Positions 1 to 6,353 of a DNA stretch of 10,277 nt are shown here, piece after piece (positions within the stretch are counted from its first letter, which is position 1; every line of letters starts with the position of its first letter). The stretch is from Pseudomonadota bacterium. Its GTDB lineage: Bacteria > Pseudomonadota > Gammaproteobacteria > Burkholderiales > Burkholderiaceae_C. The stretch lies in contig JAEWBU010000328.1 in the NCBI GenBank assembly GCA_023390985.1, positions 1-10,277 of the forward strand, written 5' to 3'. The position numbers were made by a program, and so were the translations under genes. The notes beneath the pieces are model-generated. The model saw only the letters and a program-made list of their open reading frames with translations, was not told the origin of the DNA and made no database searches.

Positions 1-13
1 TGCCGGGGATGCG

Positions 14-1069
14 TCATGGCGGCAGCACCTGGTGCTCCTGCAGCTCGCGCAGGCGCTGCACGAACACCTCGTCGGTTTCGATGCAATCGTGGAAGCCGGC
101 GCGGCGGATCTTGCCGGTGGCCAGCACGATGTCGTGGCCCTGGCGCAGCATGTAGTCCATCCAGGACCAGTTGACGATCTTCGCGATATCGATGTCGCGC
201 AGGCCGTGGCGGCGCGCGACGCGGTTCCATACCGCCTGCTGGTGCGGCATCAGGTCCGCGAGCGGCAGCGTCTTGGGCTCGGCCGCCTGCATGTTCAATG
301 ACGCGGCGATCGCCGGCCAGGTGATGCTCCAGCGGATCGGATCGCCGTTGCTCACGTTGAACGCCTCGTCCTGCGCGGCCGGCGCGTGCGCCGCCCACAG
401 CGCGGCGGCGCCGATCTGGCGCGCGTCCGCGATCTGGTGCAGCGCCTCCCACGCCTGCACGCTGCCAGGGAACCGCAGCGGCATCCCGAGCTCGCGGCAC
501 ACGGCCGCGTACAGGCCCAGGCCCAGCACCAGGTTCATCGGGTTGCCCACCGCGTAGCCGGTGACGAAGGGCGGGATCAGGTTGACCCAGCGCCAGCGCT
601 GGCCGCGGCTCGCCTCGCGCAACCAGTCTTCCTGGTCGTAATAGAAGTTGGGCGGCAGCTGCCGCGCATCGGTCTCGCGGCAGGGCGTGCGGCTGGCGCT
701 CCACTGGATGCCGTAGAACTTGGCGCCCGTGACCAGCACCACCTTGCGCAACGACGGCGATGCGGCGGCCACCCCTTGCACGGCGTTGCGCAGCATCGCG
801 AGGTTGGGCTCCACTTCCGCGGCGCGATTCGGCGCCTGGAGATAGGCCGCGTGGAAGACGTGCGTGACCTCGCCAAGCGAGGCGAAGGCGCGCTCGCAGT
901 CGGCGGCGTCCAGCAGGTCCACCGCGATGCCGCGTGTGCCGGCGATGTCGCCGCCGCCCGAGCGGCTGGCGCAGAACACGTTCCAGCCGGCCGCCACCAG
1001 CGCCTGCGCGACGCCGCGGCCGACGACGCCGGTCGCGCCGGCGACCAGCGCCGTTCCCGGGCTCGTCAT
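14..1069 (-). CDS. PRISE-like SDR oxidoreductase (progesterone 5-beta-reductase/iridoid synthase-like)
   Basis: A 351-residue protein of the atypical/extended SDR superfamily, probably a cytoplasmic NAD(P)H-dependent reductase. The N-terminus carries the Rossmann motif GATGVVG (residues 11-17). Two later motifs point to the PRISE group: VTGAKFYG (113-120, with Lys117) and NFYYDQED (141-148), whose Tyr143/Tyr144 sits where the family places its catalytic Tyr. PRISE enzymes reduce the C=C bond of activated enones. The substrate here is unknown; reducing an intermediate made by the neighbouring oxygenase pathway is inference. Its ATG shares one base with the TGA of the upstream Bug gene (TGATG), so the two are co-transcribed and probably translationally coupled. 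The length is near the family norm of about 350-390. A generic NAD-dependent epimerase/dehydratase label is the safe fallback. The stop codon lies 13 bases from the window edge, so nothing can be said of what follows. Confidence 0.85.
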   Translation of the reverse strand: MTSPGTALVAGATGVVGRGVAQALVAAGWNVFCASRSGGGDIAGTRGIAVDLLDAADCERAFASLGEVTHVFHAAYLQAPNRAAEVEPNLAMLRNAVQGVAAASPSLRKVVLVTGAKFYGIQWSASRTPCRETDARQLPPNFYYDQEDWLREASRGQRWRWVNLIPPFVTGYAVGNPMNLVLGLGLYAAVCRELGMPLRFPGSVQAWEALHQIADARQIGAAALWAAHAPAAQDEAFNVSNGDPIRWSITWPAIAASLNMQAAEPKTLPLADLMPHQQAVWNRVARRHGLRDIDIAKIVNWSWMDYMLRQGHDIVLATGKIRRAGFHDCIETDEVFVQRLRELQEHQVLPP

Positions 1070-2064
1070 CAGCTGTTGAGCGTGATGTTCAGGCGCTTGA
1101 TCAGGTCGCCCCAGGTCTGGCTGTCGGCCAGCACCAGCTTGCGGAATTCCTCGCCGTGCACCGTGGTGGGCACGCCGCCGCCCTTGCGCACCGCTTCCTG
1201 GAACGCCGGATCCTTCTGCATGTCGGCCACCGCCTTGAGCAGCTTGGCGCTGACGGCCGGCGGGAGGTTGGCCGGCGCCACCATGCCGAACAGCTGGTCG
1301 GGGATGCGCGCGGGCAGCCCGGCTTCCTGCAGGTTGGGCACGTCGGGCAGCGCCGGGTCGCGGCCTTCGCCGGTGACGGCCAGCGCCTTCAGGCGATCGG
1401 CCTGGATGCGCGGCAGCGAGGTGGCCAGCGAAGCGATGGTGTACTGCACGTCGCCGGCCATGATGGCCGTGTCGGTCTCGTTGCCGGTCTTGAACGGGAT
1501 GTGCACGGCCTTGATGCCCGCCGCGGCGTTGAACTGCTCCACCGCCAGGTGGATGCTGTTGCCCACGCCGCTGGAGCCGAAGTTCAGCTGGCCCGGCTTG
1601 GACTTGGCCAGCGCGATGAATTCCTTGAGCGTGTTGACGCCGAGCTTGGGCGAGACGGTGAGCACCTGGCGGGAGGTCTGGATCAGGCCCAGGTAGGTGA
1701 ACGACTTCTCGATGTCGTAGCCGGGGTTCCTGATCAGGTGCGGCGCCGAGGTCAGCGAGGTCGTCGTGCCCATGCCGATGGTGTAGCCGTCGGGCTGCGC
1801 GCGCGCCACGTGGGCCATGCCGATCGTGCCCGAGCCCCCGAGCTTCAGGTCGACCACGATGCTCTGGCCGAGCCGCTTGCCGAGGTCCGCGCCGATCAGG
1901 CGCGCCAGGATGTCGACGGCGCCGCCGAAGGGCGACACCAGGGTGATCGGCTTGTCCGGCCACGTCGACTGCGCCAGCAGCCGCCCGGGCAATGCGACGG
2001 CGGCCGCGCCGGCGGCGATGTGGACGAGGGCGGCTCTGCGGCCGATGGAGCGGGGTGCGCGCAT
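1069..2064 (-). CDS. Bug family tripartite tricarboxylate transporter substrate-binding protein
   Basis: A 331-residue periplasmic solute receptor of the Bug/TctC family. The start is set by an AGGAG ribosome site about 10 bases upstream; the open frame reaches much further, but that part is antisense to the oxygenase gene. The N-terminus is a signal peptide (Arg-rich GRRAAL, a hydrophobic stretch to about residue 30, then LLAQS). The mature protein starts with the typical WPDKPITLV, and later shows DGYTIGMGTT and GQLNFGSSGVGNS, typical of the ligand-binding loops. The first loop reads SPFGGAVD, about two residues shorter than the usual form in which two residues separate PF from GG. No TctA/TctB membrane subunits are in the window, which is common for Bug genes. 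It is transcribed away from the Rieske operon and coupled to the PRISE-like gene, so it probably captures the substrate of that pathway; the ligand is not predictable. Confidence 0.93.
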   Translation of the reverse strand: MRAPRSIGRRAALVHIAAGAAAVALPGRLLAQSTWPDKPITLVSPFGGAVDILARLIGADLGKRLGQSIVVDLKLGGSGTIGMAHVARAQPDGYTIGMGTTTSLTSAPHLIRNPGYDIEKSFTYLGLIQTSRQVLTVSPKLGVNTLKEFIALAKSKPGQLNFGSSGVGNSIHLAVEQFNAAAGIKAVHIPFKTGNETDTAIMAGDVQYTIASLATSLPRIQADRLKALAVTGEGRDPALPDVPNLQEAGLPARIPDQLFGMVAPANLPPAVSAKLLKAVADMQKDPAFQEAVRKGGGVPTTVHGEEFRKLVLADSQTWGDLIKRLNITLNS

Positions 2065-2097
2065 GGCGGGGCTCTCCTGTGGTGGGCGATCGAGTCT

Positions 2098-2112
2098 AAT
2101 GGACAGACCAAT
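2098..2112. promoter_or_regulatory. Imperfect GntR-type operator near the Bug gene
   Basis: AATGGACAGACCAAT matches the ATTGGT-N3-ACCAAT pattern of the perfect site at 2191-2205 at all but two of its twelve arm bases. It lies 33 bases upstream of the Bug start codon, a position where bound repressor could block leftward transcription. It is weaker than the perfect site, so its use is an inference. Confidence 0.5.
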
Positions 2113-2186
2113 GGATTTTTGCACGGGTTTACCCGGAAACCCCGCCGCCGGCTTCGGGATTCCCTCTGAACCGGAAAGGCTGCACC

Positions 2187-2192
2187 TACAAT
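2187..2192 (+). promoter_or_regulatory. Candidate -10 box for the Rieske operon
   Basis: TACAAT differs from the sigma-70 consensus TATAAT at one base and lies 55 bases before the oxygenase ATG. Its last two bases are the first two of the perfect operator palindrome, so a bound regulator would cover the start point of transcription. No good -35 hexamer is seen 16-18 bases upstream, which makes this a tentative call. Confidence 0.4.
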
Positions 2193-2205
2193 TGGTAGAA
2201 CCAAT
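2191..2205. promoter_or_regulatory. Perfect GntR/FadR-type operator palindrome
   Basis: ATTGGTAGAACCAAT is a perfect inverted repeat with 6-base arms and a 3-base spacer. FadR-subfamily GntR regulators such as PdhR and LldR of Escherichia coli bind sites of the form TTGGT-N3-ACCAA, so this matches the class of the regulator encoded in the adjacent operon (4511-5173). It ends 42 bases before the oxygenase start and overlaps the candidate -10 box, consistent with repression relieved by a pathway metabolite. That this particular protein binds here is inferred from site type and proximity. Confidence 0.72.
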
Positions 2206-2206
2206 C

Positions 2207-2217
2207 TGGTCCCACCA
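2207..2217. promoter_or_regulatory. Second, core-only GntR-type operator
   Basis: TGGTCCCACCA repeats the TGGT-N3-ACCA core of the neighbouring perfect palindrome, with its centre 14 bases downstream. The flanking bases do not extend the symmetry. It may be an auxiliary site giving cooperative binding, or chance in a short region. Confidence 0.45.
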
Positions 2218-2247
2218 CTTCACCGAAACCCGTCGCAGAGGTTCCCC

Positions 2248-3561
2248 ATGCTCACCCCAGAAGACAACGAAACCCTGGTCCGCGTCGGCCCCGGCACCGC
2301 CATGGGCCAGCTGATGCGCCTGTACTGGCTGCCCTTCCTGCCGGCGTCCGACCTGCCCGCGGGCGGCATGCCGCAGCGGGTGCGCCTGCTCGGCGAGGAC
2401 CTGATCGCCTTCCGCGACAGCGAGGGCCGCATCGGCCTGGTGGACCACGCCTGCCCGCACCGCGGCGCGCCGCTGGTGTTCGGCCGCAACGAGGATTGCG
2501 GCCTGCGCTGCGTGTACCACGGCTGGAAGTTCGGCACCGACGGGCACGTGCAGGACCTGCCGGCCGAGCCGCAGGACAGCCGCCTGAAGGACAAGGTGCG
2601 GCTCAAGGCCTACGCCTGCCGCGAGCGCAACGGCGTCGTCTGGGCCTACATGGGCCCGCGGCAGGACAACCCGCCGCCGCTGCCCGACATGGAATGGAAC
2701 CTGGTGCCCGCCGAGCGCGTTCACGTCAGCTTCCGCATCCAGGAGTGCAACTGGCTGCAGGCGGTGGAAGGCGAGATCGACTCGGCCCATGCGCCCATCC
2801 TGCACGGGCGCATCGACGCGCAGGGCGCCATCAGCGACTGGATCGCCAAGCGCGACCTGCGCCCGGTGTTCGAATGCCAGCGCCAGCCGTTCGGCATGAG
2901 CATCGCGTCGCGCCGCAAGCTGGACGAGGAGCGCAGCTACTGGCGCGTCAACCAGTTCCTGCTGCCCTTCTACACGCTGGTGCCGCCGCAGTCGCAGTAT
3001 CCCGAACTCTCGGGCCACGCCTGGGTGCCGCTGGACGACGAGAACACGCTGTGCATCATGTTCTCCTACCACCCGTCGGAGAAGCTGTACGACAAGAGCC
3101 GCGCGCTGTTCGAGAACGGCCACGCGGGCCGCGAAACCGGCCACGCCAGCGCCACCGCCTTCCAGCCGCGCCCGCCCACCGAGCCGTACGCCAAATACTG
3201 GCCGCGCTTCAACCGCGAGAACGGCTACCTCTTCAGCTACGACGCGCAGACCAGGACCTGGTTCTCCGGCCTGCCCGGCCTGTGGGTGCAGGATGCCGCC
3301 TGCCAGTCGGGCGTGGCCGCCGTCTACGACCGCAGCAAGGAACACCTGGGCATCAGCGACACCGGCATCGCGATGACGCGGCGGCTGCTGCTGGAGACCG
3401 TGCGCAACGCGCGCGGCGGGAGCGAGCCGCAAGGCGTGAACGATCCGGCCACCTTCATGGTGCGCGCCGTGTCGCTCACCCTGCCCACCGGCGTGTCGTG
3501 GCAGGAAAGCCGCGAGCACACGGTGGCCCGCCTGGACGCCGGTTTCGGGTACACGCCGTGA
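2248..3561 (+). CDS. Rieske non-heme iron oxygenase, phthalate dioxygenase-type alpha subunit
   Basis: A 437-residue cytoplasmic terminal oxygenase that should hydroxylate or O-demethylate an aromatic substrate using O2 and electrons from the reductase encoded next. The Rieske [2Fe-2S] domain is N-terminal: Cys69-Pro-His71, then Cys88-x2-His91 16 residues later. The catalytic domain has NWLQAVEGEID followed by HAPILH, giving iron ligands His181 and His186 and the electron-relaying Asp178. Asp349 in WVQDAACQ is the likely third ligand. The segment DRSKEHLGISD (361-371) and the N-terminal TPEDNETLVRVGPGTAMG resemble phthalate 4,5-dioxygenase and phenoxybenzoate dioxygenase oxygenase components, which have no beta subunit. 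No beta-subunit gene is present, consistent with that type. AGAGG 6 bases upstream supports the ATG. Dioxygenation versus demethylation, and the substrate, cannot be told from sequence. Confidence 0.93.
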   Translation: MLTPEDNETLVRVGPGTAMGQLMRLYWLPFLPASDLPAGGMPQRVRLLGEDLIAFRDSEGRIGLVDHACPHRGAPLVFGRNEDCGLRCVYHGWKFGTDGHVQDLPAEPQDSRLKDKVRLKAYACRERNGVVWAYMGPRQDNPPPLPDMEWNLVPAERVHVSFRIQECNWLQAVEGEIDSAHAPILHGRIDAQGAISDWIAKRDLRPVFECQRQPFGMSIASRRKLDEERSYWRVNQFLLPFYTLVPPQSQYPELSGHAWVPLDDENTLCIMFSYHPSEKLYDKSRALFENGHAGRETGHASATAFQPRPPTEPYAKYWPRFNRENGYLFSYDAQTRTWFSGLPGLWVQDAACQSGVAAVYDRSKEHLGISDTGIAMTRRLLLETVRNARGGSEPQGVNDPATFMVRAVSLTLPTGVSWQESREHTVARLDAGFGYTP

Positions 3562-4505
3562 GCCTGCAACTGGTGCTGCGGCAGATGCGCCTGGAGGCGC
3601 AGGACGTCGTCTCGTACGAATTCGCTTCGGCCGACGGCGCCGCCCTGCCCCCGTTCACGGCCGGCGCGCACATCGACCTGCACCTGCCGGGCGGGCTGGT
3701 TCGCAGCTACTCGCTGGTGAACGACCCGGCCGAGCGGCATCGCTACGTGATCGCGGTGGACCGCGCGGCCGAGAGCCGCGGCGGCTCGTCGTGGATGCAC
3801 GCGACGCCGCGGCCGGGCGACAGGTTCACGGCCGGCGAACCGGTGAACGACTTCCCGCTGTACGAGGACGCGCCGATGGCGGTCTTCATCGCGGGCGGCA
3901 TCGGCATCACGCCGTTCGTGTCCATGGCCGCGCGGCTGAAGCACCTGGGTCGCCACTGGCGCCTGCATTACGCGGCGCGCTCGCCCCAGCGCGCCGCCTA
4001 TGCGCGCGAGATGCAGGCACTGGAGACGGACGGCGTCCAGGTCGATCTGCGCTACAGCAGCGAAGGCCTGGGCCGCCTGGACCTGAAGCAGATCGTGCGC
4101 GAGGCGCCCGCGGGCTCGCACCTGTACTGCTGCGGACCGGCCGGGATGATCGACGACTTCCTCGCCGCGTGCGAAGGCCTGGCCCCGCAGCGCGTGCACC
4201 TGGAACGCTTCACCGCCAGCCAGGCCGCGGCGACGTCGGGCGGCTACGAGGTGGAGCTCAAGCGCAGCGGCCGCACGCTGGCCGTGGAACCGGGCCGCAC
4301 GCTGCTCGACACGCTGCTCGATGCCGGTGTCGACGTGCAGTACTCCTGCTCCCAGGGCATCTGCGGCACCTGCTGCACCAGCGTGCTGGAGGGAACGCCC
4401 GACCACCGCGACGACTACCTCACGGCCGAGGAGAAGGCGTCCAACCGGGCCATGATGGTCTGCTGCTCCGGCAGCCTGTCCCCCCGCCTCGTGCTCGACC
4501 TGTGA
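3558..4505 (+). CDS. Phthalate dioxygenase reductase-type ferredoxin oxidoreductase (FMN/NAD/2Fe-2S)
   Basis: A 315-residue electron-transfer partner of the Rieske oxygenase, moving electrons from NADH through FMN to a plant-type [2Fe-2S] cluster. The domains are in the PDR order. The FMN-binding barrel has RSYS (49-52). The nucleotide domain has AGGIGITPF (112-120) and CCGPAGMI (191-198). The C-terminal ferredoxin domain has Cys264-x4-Cys269-x2-Cys272 and a last ligand at Cys302 (or the adjacent Cys303). The length matches the family norm of about 310-325. The start is GTG, because that codon overlaps the oxygenase TGA (GTGA, 4 shared bases) and the first residues SLQLVLRQMRLEAQDV align with the start of PDR/VanB proteins; no ATG fits. 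The overlap implies translational coupling, helping balance the two components. Confidence 0.93.
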   Translation: MSLQLVLRQMRLEAQDVVSYEFASADGAALPPFTAGAHIDLHLPGGLVRSYSLVNDPAERHRYVIAVDRAAESRGGSSWMHATPRPGDRFTAGEPVNDFPLYEDAPMAVFIAGGIGITPFVSMAARLKHLGRHWRLHYAARSPQRAAYAREMQALETDGVQVDLRYSSEGLGRLDLKQIVREAPAGSHLYCCGPAGMIDDFLAACEGLAPQRVHLERFTASQAAATSGGYEVELKRSGRTLAVEPGRTLLDTLLDAGVDVQYSCSQGICGTCCTSVLEGTPDHRDDYLTAEEKASNRAMMVCCSGSLSPRLVLDL

Positions 4506-4510
4506 GCGCG

Positions 4511-5173
4511 ATGAAGTCGATCATGGAGATGGTGCAGCAGCGCCATCTCCAGCCCGGCGACCGGCTGCCGTCGGAGCGCGACCTGGCCGAGCGGCTGGGC
4601 ATAGGCCGCAACGCCGTGCGCGAAGGCATCGCCGCGCTCACCACCCTGCGCGTGCTGGAGTCGCGGCCCAACTCCGGCATCTACCTGCGGCGCGTGTCCA
4701 CCGACAGCAGCTTCGAGACCCTGGTGGCGCTGGCCGAACAGGGCGGCACGCCGACCGCCGGCGAGATCGGCGAATCGACCGAGGTCCGTCTCGCGCTGGA
4801 ATCGCTGGCCGCGCGGCTGGCCTGCGACCGGCGCACCGAGGACGACCTGGCCTCGATGGCGGACATCCTGCAGCGCACCGAGCGCCTGCTGCGCGAGGGC
4901 GGCAACATCGCCGGGCTGGACACCGAGTTCCACATCGCGCTGGTCACCGCCTCGCACAACAGCGTGCTGGTGCGGGTGCTCAATTCGTTCTACTGCCTCA
5001 GCGCGCCGCGGCGGCGCGCCTGGTTCGAGAACCACGAGCAGGGAAAATCATCGGCACGCGACCACCGCCGCATGGCCCGCGCCATCGAGGACCGCAACGC
5101 CGAGGACGCCCAGCGCCTCATCCAGCAACACATGCGCCGTGCGCAGGACTACTGGGCCCAAGTGCTCGGCTGA
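4511..5173 (+). CDS. GntR-family transcriptional regulator, FadR subfamily (FCD domain)
   Basis: A 220-residue DNA-binding regulator. The N-terminal winged helix-turn-helix is typical: LQPGDRLPSERDLAERLGIG (13-32) then NAVREGIAAL, ending with the wing residues SRPNSGIYLR. The C-terminal all-helical FCD domain (about 80-215) carries the metal-site pattern Asp137-x3-His141, His185 and His207, which in this subfamily usually holds a divalent metal next to an organic-acid effector. An in-frame GTG at 4502 overlaps the reductase stop (GTGA) and would add three residues. I chose ATG, but GTG is a real alternative given the same junction one gene upstream. Sitting inside the operon, it probably autoregulates and binds the palindromes at 2191-2217 and 2098-2112. 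A carboxylated pathway intermediate as inducer is inference. Confidence 0.92.
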   Translation: MKSIMEMVQQRHLQPGDRLPSERDLAERLGIGRNAVREGIAALTTLRVLESRPNSGIYLRRVSTDSSFETLVALAEQGGTPTAGEIGESTEVRLALESLAARLACDRRTEDDLASMADILQRTERLLREGGNIAGLDTEFHIALVTASHNSVLVRVLNSFYCLSAPRRRAWFENHEQGKSSARDHRRMARAIEDRNAEDAQRLIQQHMRRAQDYWAQVLG

Positions 5174-5199
5174 CGCGGCGCCGCGAAGGAGCAAGAACC

Positions 5200-5991
5200 A
5201 TGGATCTCGGACTGGCCGGCCAGCACGTGCTCATCACCGGCGGCAGCCGCGGCATCGGCTACGCCTGCGCCCGCCTCTTCCTGCAGGAAGGCGCACGCGT
5301 CACCATCACCTCGCGCTCGCAGGCGAACCTGGACGCGGCGCGCGACAGGCTGGGGCAGGAAGCGCCCGGCGAGCTGCACTGCCTCGCGGCGGACCTGGAA
5401 GACGCGACCGCCGCCGCAACGATGGTGGACGCCGCCGTCGCCGCGGGCGGCCCGATCGACCTGCTGGTCAACTCCGCCGGCGCCGCGCGCCGCACGCCCT
5501 ACCTCGAACTCCAACCCGCCGACTGGCACGCGGCGATGCAGGCCAAGTTCTTCACCTACATCCACGTGATCGATCCGGTGGTCAAGCAGATGGGCGAGCG
5601 CCGCAGCGGCGTGATCGTCAACATCATCGGGATGGGCGGCAAGGTCGCCGCCCCGACGCACATCGCGGGGGGCGCCGCCAACGCGGCCCTGATGCTGGCC
5701 ACCGCCGGACTGGCGGCCGCGTGGGCGCCGCACGGCGTGCGCGTCAACGCCGTGAACCCGGCGCTGACCTTGACGGATCGGATGGCCGAAGGCCTGGCCG
5801 CGGACGCGCGGCTGCGCGGCATCTCGGAAGAGGAAGCGCTGCAGCGCGCCAAGGCACGCGCGCCGCTCGGGCGGCTGGCGACGCCGGAGGACATCGCGAA
5901 CGCGGTGGCGTTCCTTGCGTCGCCGCGCGCGGGCTATGTGTCGGGGGCGATCCTGTCGATGGACGGGGCGGCGACGCCGATCGTCGTCTGA
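5200..5991 (+). CDS. SDR-fold protein lacking the catalytic Ser-Tyr-Lys
   Basis: A 263-residue classical-SDR-sized protein, last gene of the Rieske operon, 26 bases after the regulator, with AAGGAG 8 bases before the ATG. The cofactor side is intact: TGGSRGIG (13-20), AADLED (64-69), NSAG (91-94), and the family-like RVNAVNPALT and GYVSGAILSMDGA near the end. The catalytic side is not. The usual Ser region reads VNIIGMGG (140-147), and the Tyr-x3-Lys segment reads GGAAN (157-161), so Tyr aligns with Gly157 and Lys with Asn161. The position of the tetrad Asn reads QAKFF, with Lys116. The gene is otherwise full length and open, so this looks like a divergent subfamily and not decay. Position suggests cis-diol dehydrogenase or another step after the oxygenase, but standard SDR chemistry should not work. 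It may use another mechanism or be a non-catalytic binding protein. Confidence 0.88.
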   Translation: MDLGLAGQHVLITGGSRGIGYACARLFLQEGARVTITSRSQANLDAARDRLGQEAPGELHCLAADLEDATAAATMVDAAVAAGGPIDLLVNSAGAARRTPYLELQPADWHAAMQAKFFTYIHVIDPVVKQMGERRSGVIVNIIGMGGKVAAPTHIAGGAANAALMLATAGLAAAWAPHGVRVNAVNPALTLTDRMAEGLAADARLRGISEEEALQRAKARAPLGRLATPEDIANAVAFLASPRAGYVSGAILSMDGAATPIVV

Positions 5992-6000
5992 ATCCCCGTC

Positions 6001-6020
6001 ATTCCCGCGAAGGCGGGAAT
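6001..6020. repeat. Short palindromic hairpin after the Rieske operon
   Basis: ATTCCCGC-GAAG-GCGGGAAT is a perfect 8-bp stem with a 4-base loop, starting 9 bases after the stop codon of the SDR-fold gene. Near-identical ATTCCCGC/GCGGGAAT palindromes are scattered in many proteobacterial genomes as intergenic repeats. It could also end or protect the operon transcript, but no U-run follows it, so it is not a standard intrinsic terminator. Confidence 0.8.
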
Positions 6021-6070
6021 CCAGAGCTCTCGCCTTCCGCCTTCCGCTTCCCACGGACCCGCCGTACCGT

Positions 6071-6177
6071 GCCGGGCCAGGGCGAGGGAGCCCTCCTGGC
6101 TCCATGTCCCCCGCGCGCCTGAACGGCGCTGGCTCCTCCTTTACTTCCGCCAGGAGGGCTCCCTCACCCTGTCCCTA
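6071..6177 (+). repeat. 107-base structured palindromic element, copy A
   Basis: This element folds into a long hairpin. Bases 6084-6100 pair perfectly with 6149-6165 (17 bp), and after one C-A mismatch CAGGG (6078-6082) pairs with CCCTG (6167-6171). The 48-base loop (6101-6148) contains a second small hairpin, GCGCC-TGAAC-GGCGC (6115-6129), and the word CCTCCTTT (6135-6142). It aligns without gaps to the reverse complement of 6354-6460 with 91 of 107 identities. Nearly all differences are in the stem and compensate each other. No U-tract follows the stem. The strand given is set by the loop sequence. It could act as structured RNA, as folded single-stranded DNA, or as a non-autonomous mobile repeat; which is unknown. 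Confidence 0.85.
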
Positions 6178-6235
6178 CGCCGCGTCAGATCGAACACTGC
6201 CTTGATTGCCGCAGCAAAAGCGACCACGGTGCGCA

Positions 6236-6296
6236 GGCCGCCTAGGGCGGCCCTTCAGGCTCGGAGCGCATGCTCGAAGGGCCGCCCTAGGCGGCC
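6236..6296. repeat. Perfect 21-bp inverted repeat with 19-base loop
   Basis: The left arm 6236-6256 (starting GGCCGCCTAGGG) is the exact reverse complement of the right arm 6276-6296. The loop at 6257-6275 includes most of a further small stem, GAGC-GCAT-GCTC (6264-6275). Outside the arms, about five more pairs form if single-base bulges are allowed (6231-6235 with 6298-6303). It lies roughly midway between the two opposed 107-base elements but shares no clear sequence with their stems or loops, so it seems to be a different repeat family. No U-run follows. Confidence 0.85.
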
Positions 6297-6353
6297 ATGG
6301 CGCGGTGCCCGCTCAGGATGGCCGTTCAGGCGTTGGTCGATCTCCCACCGGCC

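Larger units (their letters stand above)
2065..2247. promoter_or_regulatory. Divergent promoter region between Bug and Rieske operons
   Basis: This 183-base gap separates two outward-facing start codons and is visibly less GC-rich than its surroundings. It holds three GntR-type operator-like palindromes, listed separately, one near the Bug side and two near the oxygenase side. It also has a CGGGT-TT-ACCCG inverted repeat at 2124-2135 of unknown role. An AGAGG ribosome site at 2237-2241 precedes the oxygenase ATG by 6 bases, and AGGAG precedes the Bug ATG on the other strand. I could not find a convincing pair of -35 and -10 boxes for the leftward promoter. Confidence 0.75.

Noticed and set aside
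2124..2135. CGGGT-TT-ACCCG as another operator
   Set aside because: It is short and unlike the GntR-type sites. With no second copy there is no support beyond symmetry.
1069..3519. Very long leftward open frame (816 codons) extending the Bug gene through the oxygenase gene
   Set aside because: Only the part from 2064 leftward has Bug motifs, a signal peptide and a ribosome site. The rest is antisense to the oxygenase and is open only because of high GC.
6084..6165. Intrinsic terminator
   Set aside because: The stem is strong but the loop is 48 bases and no U-run follows on either strand, so it does not fit the standard form.
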